Made by a program: the position numbers and the translations under genes. 64,000 nt of DNA from Campylobacter ureolyticus ACS-301-V-Sch3b (GTDB lineage: Bacteria; Campylobacterota; Campylobacteria; Campylobacterales; Campylobacteraceae), in contig NZ_KE340327.1 in assembly GCF_000413435.1 (NCBI RefSeq), positions 1-64,000 on the forward strand, given 5' to 3'. This document shows positions 9,179-17,662 of the stretch, piece after piece. Below the pieces are notes generated by a model. The model did not search any database. It had not been told where the DNA came from and worked only from the letters and a program-made list of their open reading frames with translations. Each line of letters starts with the position of its first letter. Position 1 is the first letter of the stretch.

Positions 9179-10987
9179 ATGCAAGAGTGGGTAGAAAAAT
9201 TTAAAGAAGCTGGACTTTTAAAGATCATTGATGAGCCAGTTGATATAGATAGAGAAATTGGACATATCAGCTACATTGAGGTTAAAAAAAAGGATTCTAA
9301 GGCACTACTTTTTACTCGCCCTATTAGTAAAGATGGGCGAATTTATCCTCCTGTTTTAACAAATACATTTGGAAGCTTTGAAGCTTTAAATTTAATTTTA
9401 GGAAAAACTCCAGATGAAATAGCAGATGAGATAACCTCACTTTTAAAACCAAAAAAACCTACAAATTTAGCTGATAAATTTGATTTTTTAAAATATCTTT
9501 ATTCACTAAAAAATATTTTTATTAAAAAATTAAAAGGCGAGGGTGTTTGCCAAGAAAATAAAATCTTAGGTGAGAATGTTGATTTGTATGACTTACCGCA
9601 TCTTACAACATGGGAAAAAGATGGTGGACCTTTTATAACTATGGGGCAAGTTTACACCAAAGATTTAAATGGAGAAACTCAAAATTTAGGAATGTATCGT
9701 TTGCAGGTTTATTCTAAAAATAGACTTGGTATGCATTGGCAAATTCATAAAGATGGAGCAAATTTCTTTAACGAATATAAAAAAGCTGGTATTAAAATGC
9801 CAGTTTCTGTGGCAATTGGCGGAGATCCGCTTTATATTTGGTGCGGTCAAGCACCTCTTCCACATGGTATTTTTGAATTGCTTCTTTATGGTTTTATTAG
9901 AAAAAGTCCTGCAAAACTTGTAAAAAGTTTGACAAATGATATTTATATTCCACATGATAGTGATTTTGTTATTGAGGGGTTTGTAGATCCAGATGAGCTT
10001 GAAGATGAGGGTCCATTTGGTGATCACACAGGTTTTTATACACCTATTTTGCCATTTCCTGTTATGAATGTAACTGCTATAACTCATAAAAATGCTCCTA
10101 TTTATCACGCAACAGTTGTTGGAAAGCCGCCTTTGGAGGATAAATATATGGGGTATGCAACAGAGAGGGTATTTTTACCTCTTTTTAAAGTTACAGCTCC
10201 AGATTTAGTTGATTATAATATGCCTGAAAATGGTGTTTTTCACAATTTAATACTAGCTAAAATAAATGCTTGGTATCCAGCTCATGCAAAACAAATGATG
10301 CATGCTTTTTGGGGAGTTGGTCAGATGAGTTTTGTAAAACATGCTATTTTCGTTGATAGTGACGCTCCAAATTTAAATGATTTTAATGAACTTGGAAAAT
10401 ATGTTTTAAACCGTATAACTTCAAAAAGTTTATTTTTTAGCGAAGGTGTTTGTGATCAGCTTGATCACGCAAGCCCAAATTCTTGCTTTGGTGGAAAACT
10501 TGGCATTGATGCTACTATAGACTTAGAGCCAAAAGAGGCTGAAATGTTAAGCAATGAAGAGCTTTTAAAGGAATTTAAAAAAATAGACAAAAATATTATA
10601 AATTTAAAACAATATTTTTGCGATACAAAAAATCCAGTAGTTTTGATAAATTACGATAAAAAAGATATTGTTAGAAAATGTTTTAATGAGCTTTTAAAAC
10701 TTAGAAAATATTTTAAAATCTTAATATTCTTAGATACAAAAAATGATGTAAATAACCCATATATTAGTGTTTGGAGAATTACAAATAATATTGATGCACT
10801 TCGAGATATTTATACAAACAGAGATCAAATTTGCATAGATGCAACAGAAAAAAGCCAAATTGATGGATATGAAAGAGAGTGGCCAAAAGAGGTTAATTGT
10901 TCAAAAGATGTTATTGAAAGCTTAATAAAAAGAGGACTAGTAGAAAAAGATGAGGAGTTTTTTAAGAAATTTGAGATAATGGGATAA
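9179..10987 (+). CDS. UbiD-family decarboxylase, menaquinone pathway type
   Basis: A 602-residue UbiD-family enzyme, probably the long form used in the futalosine menaquinone route of Campylobacterota (SCO4490-like). UbiD enzymes use prenylated FMN to decarboxylate aromatic acids. Visible family features include the E-D-E-G-PFGDHTGFY stretch near residues 275-287, which carries the acidic residues needed for catalysis, and SVAIGGDPLYIW near 210. It follows hemC with a 33-bp gap and a good AAAGGA site. The polyprenyl synthase upstream supplies the quinone side chain, which fits. The name ubiD is often used, but these bacteria make menaquinone rather than ubiquinone. Confidence 0.88.
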   Translation: MQEWVEKFKEAGLLKIIDEPVDIDREIGHISYIEVKKKDSKALLFTRPISKDGRIYPPVLTNTFGSFEALNLILGKTPDEIADEITSLLKPKKPTNLADKFDFLKYLYSLKNIFIKKLKGEGVCQENKILGENVDLYDLPHLTTWEKDGGPFITMGQVYTKDLNGETQNLGMYRLQVYSKNRLGMHWQIHKDGANFFNEYKKAGIKMPVSVAIGGDPLYIWCGQAPLPHGIFELLLYGFIRKSPAKLVKSLTNDIYIPHDSDFVIEGFVDPDELEDEGPFGDHTGFYTPILPFPVMNVTAITHKNAPIYHATVVGKPPLEDKYMGYATERVFLPLFKVTAPDLVDYNMPENGVFHNLILAKINAWYPAHAKQMMHAFWGVGQMSFVKHAIFVDSDAPNLNDFNELGKYVLNRITSKSLFFSEGVCDQLDHASPNSCFGGKLGIDATIDLEPKEAEMLSNEELLKEFKKIDKNIINLKQYFCDTKNPVVLINYDKKDIVRKCFNELLKLRKYFKILIFLDTKNDVNNPYISVWRITNNIDALRDIYTNRDQICIDATEKSQIDGYEREWPKEVNCSKDVIESLIKRGLVEKDEEFFKKFEIMG

Positions 10988-10991
10988 AATT

Positions 10992-11882
10992 TTGAATCTT
11001 TTAGAACTGGAAAGATATAGAAAAGATACCCTTAAAAATCTGAAAAACCGTGATATTAAAGCGGTTTTTCATGTGTTTTTGATTTTATTAACTCCTTTTG
11101 TAGTTTGTGCTTTAATGGGTTATGGGTCATATTTAGAGTTTGATTTAAGTACCATTGCAATAATTATATTAGCTTTTATCATATATTATTACGCTTGTTA
11201 TTATCAAAACAGAGAGATTTATATTTTTGAAGAAATAAAAAAGTATAAAATCTCTTTCAAAACTATTTATGTTAAAAATTTCATTGAAAAACAAGGATTT
11301 AAATATCTAGGTCATAAAATGTCAAATAAATTTGATAGAATTTTGTTACAAAGTAGTGGTTTTTTTAACTCATCAGAAGTTGATTATTTAGATGATGTCA
11401 TAGAAGGTGAAAAATTTGGCACTAAATTTAAGTTTTTTGAAGTTTTTATTAATTCTAGTGATTCTAATTTTGGTGGAGTCTTTTTTGTGGCTGATTTTTC
11501 AAAAGAGATAAACTCACAAACTACTATAATTTCTAAAAAAATTATCAATTTTAAATCGCATAATATTTTGATGGATAATGCTCTTTTTAACGATAAATTT
11601 AAGGTTTTTAGTGATAATCCTATAAATACAATGTATATTTTAACGCCTTTATTTTTAGAAAAAATAGCAAATTTAACTAAAAATTTTGGTGATGATATTA
11701 AAATAAATTTTAAAAATTCTAAAATTTACATTCACATTGAGGGAAAATACGACCATTTTGAACCAGATATTTATAAAAGTGCAATTACAAATAATCCGGC
11801 TAAAAATATCTTAGATGAGATTAACGCTTTGCTTGATATTGTTGAAATTTTAGTTTTAAATTCTAAAATTTATAAAGTATAA
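10992..11882 (+). CDS. DUF3137-type membrane protein
   Basis: A 296-residue product from a TTG start four bases after the previous stop. Two transmembrane helices (about 27-47 and 53-68) form an N-terminal anchor, followed by a soluble domain with GTKFKFFEVFI, which I take as DUF3137, a family often found beside LemA-type genes. Function is unknown. The last 60 codons and the next 20 bp recur, diverged, at 15494-15669 on the other side of fbpABC. That makes this the intact member of a partly duplicated family. Confidence 0.7.
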   Translation: MNLLELERYRKDTLKNLKNRDIKAVFHVFLILLTPFVVCALMGYGSYLEFDLSTIAIIILAFIIYYYACYYQNREIYIFEEIKKYKISFKTIYVKNFIEKQGFKYLGHKMSNKFDRILLQSSGFFNSSEVDYLDDVIEGEKFGTKFKFFEVFINSSDSNFGGVFFVADFSKEINSQTTIISKKIINFKSHNILMDNALFNDKFKVFSDNPINTMYILTPLFLEKIANLTKNFGDDIKINFKNSKIYIHIEGKYDHFEPDIYKSAITNNPAKNILDEINALLDIVEILVLNSKIYKV

Positions 11883-11902
11883 AAATAAGGATTTTGTTTT
11901 GA
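11721..11902 (+). repeat. Direct repeat, copy A (tail of DUF3137 gene)
   Basis: This segment covers the end of the DUF3137 gene, its stop, AAGGATTTTGTTTTG and the next start. It aligns over its whole length with 15494-15669. The copies differ at scattered positions and by one 6-bp deletion in copy B. Between them lies fbpABC. The divergence shows an old event. Confidence 0.85.
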
Positions 11903-11958
11903 TAAGAACAGTAATATCATCAAGCGATATAAAAATAATAAATCACCATCTATTTTAG
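11899..11958 (+). pseudogene. Broken start of a following gene
   Basis: After AAGGATTTTGTTT a TTG opens a frame of only 19 codons before a stop at 11956. In copy B the same ribosome-binding site and TTG lead into the intact 251-residue membrane protein at 15666. The two starts diverge straight after the TTG, so this is the severed front of a lost gene or the point where the fbp segment joined. Confidence 0.5.
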
Positions 11959-12215
11959 TATATTTATCAAACTAAAATTTATTGTTTTTATAATAAATTT
12001 TTTATATTTTTATATTTTAAAGTTTCTAGTATAAATTATTTTTTATTCATAATGCCTTTTGTTTTTTATTTTTATGTAAATTTTATATGTTTTGCAAATA
12101 TCAAAACTATTTTTTAATAGTGAATTTCTTACAGATATTTATTATGTTTATTATATCTATAGTAAAAAAGATAAACCACCAAATTCTATTTATAAATTAC
12201 TATTTGTTTACTATT
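11959..12215. other. AT-rich non-coding stretch upstream of fbpA
   Basis: About 260 bp with stops in all frames and no RNA gene or recognisable domain. It is poor in G and C compared with fbpA. It probably holds decayed sequence from the former neighbour plus the far-upstream part of the fbp promoter. Confidence 0.5.
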
Positions 12216-12220
12216 GTAAA

Positions 12221-12241
12221 TTATAATAATTAATATCATTA
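12221..12241 (+). promoter_or_regulatory. Probable -10 box overlapping a Fur-like site, fbpA promoter
   Basis: TATAAT sits at 12222-12227, about 30 bp before the fbpA ATG. The stretch TATAATAATTAATATCATTA resembles the AT-rich Fur consensus built from NAT(A/T)AT repeats. Iron repression of ferric transporters is established in Campylobacter. The base match here is partial and AT-rich DNA gives chance hits, so the Fur call is inference. Confidence 0.4.
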
Positions 12242-12255
12242 TATAAAGGAAAAAG

Positions 12256-13260
12256 ATGAGAAAGATTATTTTTTCGGCTTTGATTGTTGCAAGCTCTTTG
12301 TTTGCAGACTCTGTTGTAAATGTTTATTCTTCAAGACATTATGACTCAGATAAGATGGTTTTTGATGCTTTTACTAAAGAGACAGGCATCAAAGTAAATG
12401 TCATACAAGACAAGATAGAGGCGATTACTCAAAAACTTGAGCTTGAGGGCAAGGATACAATAGCTGATGTTTTTATGACAGTTGGTGTTGGCGATCTTTA
12501 CAATGTAAAGCAAAAAGGGCTTTTACAGCCAATAAACTCAAAAATTGTAGATGAAAATATACCGCTAGATTTGATGGACAAAGATAAAAACTGGGTAGGT
12601 ATCACATACCGTGCTAGAGTTTTGGTTTATGATCCAAAGAAGATAGACAAAAAAGAGCTCTCAACCTATGAGGCGTTAAGCGGTGATAAATTTAAAGGCA
12701 AAATTTTAACTCGCTCATCAACATCATCATATAACAAACACCTAATAGCCTTTTTGATAGCAAAAGATGGCGAGGCAAAGACAAAAGAGTGGGCAAAAGG
12801 CTTGGTTGCAAATTTTGCAAGAGCTCCAAAGGGAAATGACAGAGATCAGGCAAAAGCCATAGTTTCAGGTGTTGGAAGTGTGGCCATAATGAATAGTTAC
12901 TATATGGGTAGAATGTCTGTTTCAAAAGATCCAGTAGAGCAAGAGGTTGCTAGAGATTTAAAGGTATTTTTTCCAAACCAAAACGATGGAGGAACTCACA
13001 TCAATTTAAGCGGTGCTGGTGTTACAAAATATGCTAAAAACAAAGATAACGCAGTTAAGTTTATAGAGTTTTTAACAACTCCAAAAGCACAAGAAATTTT
13101 TGCCAAGACAAATTTTGAGTTTCCAGCCAACCCAAAAGCAGAGCCTGCTGATATCGTAAAATCATGGGGAGAGTTTAAGAAAAGCAAGATTGATTTTGAT
13201 GAAATAGGCAAAAACCTCACAAAAGCTCAAATGATAGCTGATGAGGTAATGTGGAAATAG
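12256..13260 (+). CDS. fbpA: Iron(III) ABC transporter, periplasmic binding protein
   Basis: Binds ferric iron in the periplasm and hands it to the FbpBC transporter. A signal peptide (residues 1-17, ending SLFA) precedes a FutA/Idi/FbpA-type binding protein. Likely iron ligands are the tyrosines of VYSSRHY near residue 27 and the tyrosine pair in IMNSYYMGRM near 216. Length 334 is normal. It overlaps the permease gene by 10 bp. Codon choice is visibly richer in G and C than the flanking DUF3137 and membrane-protein genes, which with the flanking repeats suggests acquisition. C. jejuni has a homologous cfbpABC. Confidence 0.92.
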   Translation: MRKIIFSALIVASSLFADSVVNVYSSRHYDSDKMVFDAFTKETGIKVNVIQDKIEAITQKLELEGKDTIADVFMTVGVGDLYNVKQKGLLQPINSKIVDENIPLDLMDKDKNWVGITYRARVLVYDPKKIDKKELSTYEALSGDKFKGKILTRSSTSSYNKHLIAFLIAKDGEAKTKEWAKGLVANFARAPKGNDRDQAKAIVSGVGSVAIMNSYYMGRMSVSKDPVEQEVARDLKVFFPNQNDGGTHINLSGAGVTKYAKNKDNAVKFIEFLTTPKAQEIFAKTNFEFPANPKAEPADIVKSWGEFKKSKIDFDEIGKNLTKAQMIADEVMWK

Positions 13261-14870
13261 TGCGAATGATAAGGCGCTTTAAGAGGTGCGATGCACCTCT
13301 TATTTTTACTTTCGTCTGTTTGGCTCTTGTAATATTTCCAATTATCTATATATTTTTTGGGATCTTTAACCAAACAAACGAATCGACTGAATTTTTGTTT
13401 AAAACACAGCTTAAGTTTTACATAAAAAACAGCTTTATAATACTTTTTTTTACAGGAATTTTTACAGGCATTATAGGAACTTTTTTAGCCTATTTTGAGA
13501 CATTTTATGAGTATAAATTTAAAAATTTCTTCAAATTTACCCTTATTTTGCCATTTGCAATCCCTAGCTATCTTTTTGGGTATATTTATGTTGATTTTTT
13601 CAGCTATTCTGGCTGGTTAGTAACTTTTTTAAGGCAAAATTTTGATATAAGAGTCCATTTTGACATTATGAATATTTATGGTGCTATTTTTGTGCTAACA
13701 CTGGCTTTTTATCCGTATGTCTATATCATCTTAAGAGGATTTTTAAAAAGGTTTCCGCAAAACTATATAGAAGCATCGCAAAATTTAGGTTGCACTCAAG
13801 TTAAAACCTTTTTTAAAGTCATCTTGCCTCTTAGCAAACCTGCAATTATAAGCGGTATGACGCTTTGTTTGATGGAGTGCCTGAATGCTTATGGAGTGCC
13901 AAACTATTTTGGACTTCATGTATTTAGCACAGGAATTTATAAGGCTTGGGTTGGGTATGGCGACTTAAATGCAGCTATAAAACTTGCTTCGATTTTGCTT
14001 TTTTTAGTCTTTTTTATCATAATAGTTCAAAAGTTACTGCAAAAACCATATGCTATAACTGTTACAAAAAGACAAAAGATAAGAGCCAAAAAATTAAGTA
14101 AAAAGAGCGAAATTGCTGTTGTTTGTCTAATTTTTTTACTTTTATTGGTAGCTTTGTTTTTGCCACTTCTTCACATTTTTATCTGGCTTTATCAAAGCTA
14201 TAGTGATATAAATTTAATTTCGCTTTTCAATCTAAGCAAAAATACAATTTTACTTACAACATTTTCAGCCATGCTGATAGTAGTTTTTTCTCTGTTTATC
14301 AACGAGTCTTTGAGGCTAAAAGAGGGCAAGATCAAGGAAATAGCAACTTCATTTGCAAATATTGGCTATAGCATTCCAGGTTCAGTTGTAGGTATCTCGA
14401 TGCTTGCGATATTTATAAATATCGACAAGTCAATGCAGTGGTTATATCGGCTTTTAGAGGTGAAAGCAACTCTTTTTTTAACATTAAGTCCGTTGGTTTT
14501 GGTCTTTGCTTATATGATCAGGTTTTTGTCTTTAGGATATATGGGAGTCCAAAATAGTCTCAACCAACAAGGAAAAAAATACTATGAAGCCTCTTTAAGT
14601 CTTGGAAAAGGAAAACTAAAAACATTTTTTTTGGTAGATCTGCCAATGATAAAACCAGCTATTTTAAGCTCATTTATACTTGTTTTTATTGAGATAATCA
14701 AAGAGCTTCCATTAAGTTCGCTTTTGACTCCGCCAAATTTAAAAACTCTAGCTTTTGAAATGGATAGATATGCAAGTGATGAGCAGCTAGCTTTAAGTGC
14801 GGCTCCTGCTATTGTGGTTGTTGGCATAAGTTTAGCTTTGCTGGTAATTTTAAATAAACTAAAAGGATAA
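13251..14870 (+). CDS. fbpB: Iron(III) ABC transporter, fused permease
   Basis: A 539-residue inner-membrane permease with two homologous halves, as in FbpB/SfuB. Each half carries an EAA coupling loop: EASQNLGCTQVKTFFKVILP near 176 and EASLSLGKGKLKTFFLVDLP near 446. About twelve hydrophobic helices are visible. The annotated ATG lies inside fbpA; GTG 13260 or ATG 13266 are also possible, and the overlap implies translational coupling. Partner ATPase and binding protein are adjacent. Confidence 0.92.
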   Translation: MEIVRMIRRFKRCDAPLIFTFVCLALVIFPIIYIFFGIFNQTNESTEFLFKTQLKFYIKNSFIILFFTGIFTGIIGTFLAYFETFYEYKFKNFFKFTLILPFAIPSYLFGYIYVDFFSYSGWLVTFLRQNFDIRVHFDIMNIYGAIFVLTLAFYPYVYIILRGFLKRFPQNYIEASQNLGCTQVKTFFKVILPLSKPAIISGMTLCLMECLNAYGVPNYFGLHVFSTGIYKAWVGYGDLNAAIKLASILLFLVFFIIIVQKLLQKPYAITVTKRQKIRAKKLSKKSEIAVVCLIFLLLLVALFLPLLHIFIWLYQSYSDINLISLFNLSKNTILLTTFSAMLIVVFSLFINESLRLKEGKIKEIATSFANIGYSIPGSVVGISMLAIFINIDKSMQWLYRLLEVKATLFLTLSPLVLVFAYMIRFLSLGYMGVQNSLNQQGKKYYEASLSLGKGKLKTFFLVDLPMIKPAILSSFILVFIEIIKELPLSSLLTPPNLKTLAFEMDRYASDEQLALSAAPAIVVVGISLALLVILNKLKG

Positions 14871-14873
14871 ATA

Positions 14874-15479
14874 GTGTTTTTAGAGCTAAAAAATGTCTCT
14901 TTTTCATATAAAAAAGATCAAAATTTAATCTCAAATTTAAACTTTTCTTTGCAAAAAGGAAAACGTCTAGCAATACTTGGCGAAAGTGGAAGTGGCAAAA
15001 GCACGATTTTAAGACTAATTAGTGGCTTTGAGAATTTAGATAGTGGAGAGATCTGGCTAGATGGTCAAAATATCACTTTTTTACCACCAAACAAAAGAAA
15101 TATAGGCTATCTTTTTCAAGACTATGCGCTTTTTCCACATCTTAAGGTTTGGCAAAATATAGGCTTTGGCATAAAAAATGATAAAAAAAGAGTTGATGAG
15201 ATGCTTGAGCTGATTAGAATGAGTGAGTATAGAGATCTCTATCCTCATGCTTTAAGTGGTGGTCAGCAACAAAGAGTAGCACTTGCAAGGGCGTTAGCAA
15301 TAAAGCCTAAACTTTTACTTCTTGATGAGCCATTTAGTGCTCTTGATGCAGGTTTAAGGACAAAAATAAGAACCGATATAAAAGAAATTTTAGATAGCCT
15401 TGAGATAACTTCGATTTTAGTTACTCACGACCTAGATGATGTTAAAAACTTTGCAGATGAAAGCTTTATGCTTAAATAG
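14874..15479 (+). CDS. fbpC: Iron(III) ABC transporter, short ATP-binding subunit
   Basis: ABC ATPase driving ferric uptake. Walker A GESGSGKS (about 37-44), Q-loop in LFQDYALFPH, signature LSGGQQQRVALARAL, Walker B LLLLDEPFSALD and the switch histidine in VTHDLDDV are all present. It ends at residue 201, straight after the ATPase core, so it lacks the C-terminal TOBE/regulatory domain of typical FbpC proteins (around 350 residues). Start is GTG, four bases after the permease stop. The shortness may be natural or may mark the breakpoint with the DUF3137 repeat 14 bp downstream. Confidence 0.9.
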   Translation: MFLELKNVSFSYKKDQNLISNLNFSLQKGKRLAILGESGSGKSTILRLISGFENLDSGEIWLDGQNITFLPPNKRNIGYLFQDYALFPHLKVWQNIGFGIKNDKKRVDEMLELIRMSEYRDLYPHALSGGQQQRVALARALAIKPKLLLLDEPFSALDAGLRTKIRTDIKEILDSLEITSILVTHDLDDVKNFADESFMLK

Positions 15480-15493
15480 AGGCAGTAGCTCTT

Positions 15494-15649
15494 AAAATTT
15501 ACATTCACATTGGGGAAAAATACAACCATTTAAAACTAGATATTTATAAAAGCACAGTTGCAAATAATCCAGCTAAAAATATCTTAGATGAGATTAAGGC
15601 TTTGTTTGATATTATCGAAGTTTTAAATTCTAAAATTTATAAAGTATAA
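15494..15649 (+). pseudogene. DUF3137 C-terminal remnant
   Basis: An in-frame piece of 51 codons ending TAA at 15647-15649 reads KIYIHIGEKYNHLKLDIYKS and onward, clearly homologous to the last 53 residues of the DUF3137 protein ending at 11882. It has no start of its own and begins 14 bp after fbpC. It is the tail of a second DUF3137 gene whose front was lost or replaced by fbpABC. Confidence 0.85.
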
Positions 15650-15669
15650 AAACAAGGATTTTGTTTTGA
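15494..15669 (+). repeat. Direct repeat, copy B
   Basis: Counterpart of 11721-11902 in the same orientation, with many scattered substitutions and a 6-bp deletion near 15623. It includes the ribosome-binding site and TTG start of the downstream gene. Copies A and B bracket a 3.6-kb segment holding fbpABC. Confidence 0.85.
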
Positions 15670-16421
15670 AAACGGCATTTAACACTTTTTCAAATAAACG
15701 CGATTATGATAAAGAACCGATAGTTATTAAAGATTATAGTTATTTTTTTGGTGTTTCGTTGAAGTATTTTTCAGTAACTATTGGTACAACTATTATGTTT
15801 TATATTCTTTGTTTGGTAATGGATGAAAAAATAGAAATTTGGCTTTTATTTGTTCCTTTAATAGTGCCTTTTGTATTTGTTTTTTACGATTATTATGCCC
15901 ATGTTATAAGAGATAATTACAGGCTTTATTTTACAAATAATTCTATTAATTATATGCTAAATGGCAAATTAAAACGAAAAATTAATATAAACGAAGTGCC
16001 AAATTGTTTACTAAAACCTTTTTGGAAAAATAAGCTTGATATCGAATCTATTTTATTTATTTTGGTTCTTGTGGTTTTTATAATTTTTCTTTGGATAGTT
16101 TATGCAACAAAACCTTTGCCAAGGGAAATTTATTATATTATTATATCTTGGTTTTTGTCTAAAATGTTTGCAAATATAATATTTAAAGTACTTTTATATT
16201 TATGGATAAATAAAACTTTAAGTGGATTTAGAATTTTTCCTATTTTAATTGTAGCTAAGCCTATTATAGATCCAAAATCAGGAACTGGCATATGGCTATC
16301 AAATCAAAAATATTATTTTATATATTTTTATAATGAACAAATTTATGATGAAATTAGAGAGTATTTTTTGCAAAATTTGGGTATTGATATTGATAAAACT
16401 AAAAAATTAATTACATTTTAA
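15666..16421 (+). CDS. Multi-pass membrane protein with NKRDYDKEP motif, unknown
   Basis: A 251-residue product from TTG, with AAGGA spaced correctly upstream. Residues 9-20 read SNKRDYDKEPIV; helices follow near 32-51, 57-74, 128-146 and 158-180, then a soluble C-terminal part. The same N-terminal motif occurs in the protein at 16590-17420, so the two are paralogues with otherwise diverged sequence. No family is recognised. Position after a DUF3137 tail suggests DUF3137 and these proteins once formed a repeated two-gene unit. Confidence 0.6.
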   Translation: MKTAFNTFSNKRDYDKEPIVIKDYSYFFGVSLKYFSVTIGTTIMFYILCLVMDEKIEIWLLFVPLIVPFVFVFYDYYAHVIRDNYRLYFTNNSINYMLNGKLKRKININEVPNCLLKPFWKNKLDIESILFILVLVVFIIFLWIVYATKPLPREIYYIIISWFLSKMFANIIFKVLLYLWINKTLSGFRIFPILIVAKPIIDPKSGTGIWLSNQKYYFIYFYNEQIYDEIREYFLQNLGIDIDKTKKLITF

Positions 16422-16465
16422 TGGATAAATTACAAATAGAGAAAGCGTTGCAAAAAACAGCTTGA
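16421..16465 (+). other. Short open frame sharing a 14-mer with 17441-17488
   Basis: ATG at 16421 overlaps the last base of the preceding stop and gives 14 codons. It contains TAGAGAAAGCGTTG, which recurs exactly at 17446-17459 after the second membrane-protein gene. The two short frames look like decayed copies of one former gene at the same place in each repeated unit. Confidence 0.45.
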
Positions 16466-16589
16466 AATTTAGCTATAAAAATAACAATCTTTTAAAATAT
16501 TTAAGCTAAGATAAAATTTGAATAATATTTAAGATTTAAAATATTAAAATAAGCTAATTTTATAAAAACAACAAAAGGCTAAAATTTGA

Positions 16590-17420
16590 GTGATGATAAA
16601 AAAAGAAAAACTTAGAGAGTATTTAAGAAATAATAGACCTAAGAATAGAGTAAATTTAGGCAATAACCATTATGAAAATTCAAATAATGAATTAGATGGC
16701 TTAAATTCAGATGAAAATTTAAATTCAGACAATTCTCAAATTTCAAACAATAAAACAAATTCAAATAAACGAGATTACGATAAAGAGCCGATTATTATAA
16801 AAGATAATAATTTAAATTTATTTTTTATTTCATCCATAACTTGCATTTTTTTAGTTCTTTTAACATGGGGATATTTTGAACAATCACAATCTTTTTTATA
16901 TACAAGTATAATAGCAATGATTTCCGGTATTGCTTATTTTAGAGAATATTTTGAAAGTGCAAATACTAGATTTATTTGTTTTAATAATTCATCTATTATC
17001 TATTTAAATCCACGAAGAGAAATAAAATTAAAAAATATTAAAAAGGTAAGAAGAACATTTAGTATAAAATATGATAGATATGGTGGTATTTTATATAATA
17101 AAATAGCTGTTATTTTTATATTTTTATCTTTATTTATAATATTTTTTCATAGTTTATTGCTTAAAGGCTTAAAAGAGATGTTTTTTATTTTGTTTGGGTT
17201 TTGTTTTTGCATATTTATGCCTAAATTTTTACTTTATTTAAAAAACGGTGGTCTTATTTTTAAATATAAATTGTTTGATGCTGTTGTTATAAGTGATGAA
17301 AACACATTTATAAATATATTGCCAAATGACGAAAAGGAAAGAAATTTATTAAAGAGATATTTTTTAGATAAAAAGAAAATTAATATAGAAAATTCTAAAA
17401 TAACTTTTTTTATAATATGA
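16590..17420 (+). CDS. Membrane protein with NKRDYDKEP motif, paralogue of the 15666 product; start uncertain
   Basis: Up to 276 residues: an asparagine-rich hydrophilic head (about 20-65) ends in SNKRDYDKEPIIIKD, followed by helices near 78-95, 98-113, 170-190 and 195-215. GTG 16590 or ATG 16593 are usable, but the best-placed start is TTG 16586 (AAAGG seven bases upstream), which runs into a stop after nine codons. It would join this frame if the A7 run at 16598-16604 were one base shorter. So the gene may be frameshifted or read by slippage on A7. Function unknown. Confidence 0.55.
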   Translation: MMIKKEKLREYLRNNRPKNRVNLGNNHYENSNNELDGLNSDENLNSDNSQISNNKTNSNKRDYDKEPIIIKDNNLNLFFISSITCIFLVLLTWGYFEQSQSFLYTSIIAMISGIAYFREYFESANTRFICFNNSSIIYLNPRREIKLKNIKKVRRTFSIKYDRYGGILYNKIAVIFIFLSLFIIFFHSLLLKGLKEMFFILFGFCFCIFMPKFLLYLKNGGLIFKYKLFDAVVISDENTFINILPNDEKERNLLKRYFLDKKKINIENSKITFFII

Positions 17421-17440
17421 ATTAGGTTAAGGAGAAAAAA

Positions 17441-17488
17441 ATGAGTAGAGAAAGCGTTGAAAAAATAATACTTAGATATAAAATATAA
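17441..17488 (+). other. Short open frame with strong ribosome-binding site
   Basis: AAGGAG lies just before an ATG that opens only 15 codons. It shares TAGAGAAAGCGTTG with 16421-16465. It looks like the start of a decayed gene rather than a functional peptide. The following 170 bp (17489-17662) hold scattered coding-like phrases broken by stops and no recognisable gene. Confidence 0.4.
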
Positions 17489-17662
17489 TGAAATATTAAA
17501 GTTCTAACAAAAGAAAAGGTATATAGTTTTGGTTTTAACAACGCAAAAAAAAGTTTCGCAAAAAATGTCATTTATTAGACATAGCACATAATAAAGCATA
17601 TTGGTTCAAAAGAGCTATAAATAAAATATAAAGTTTATAAAAAGCCTAGACAAATAATTAAT

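Noticed and set aside
10992..11882. LemA-type partner gene beside DUF3137
   Set aside because: I looked for a LemA-like gene because the families are often adjacent, but none of the neighbouring frames has LemA features.
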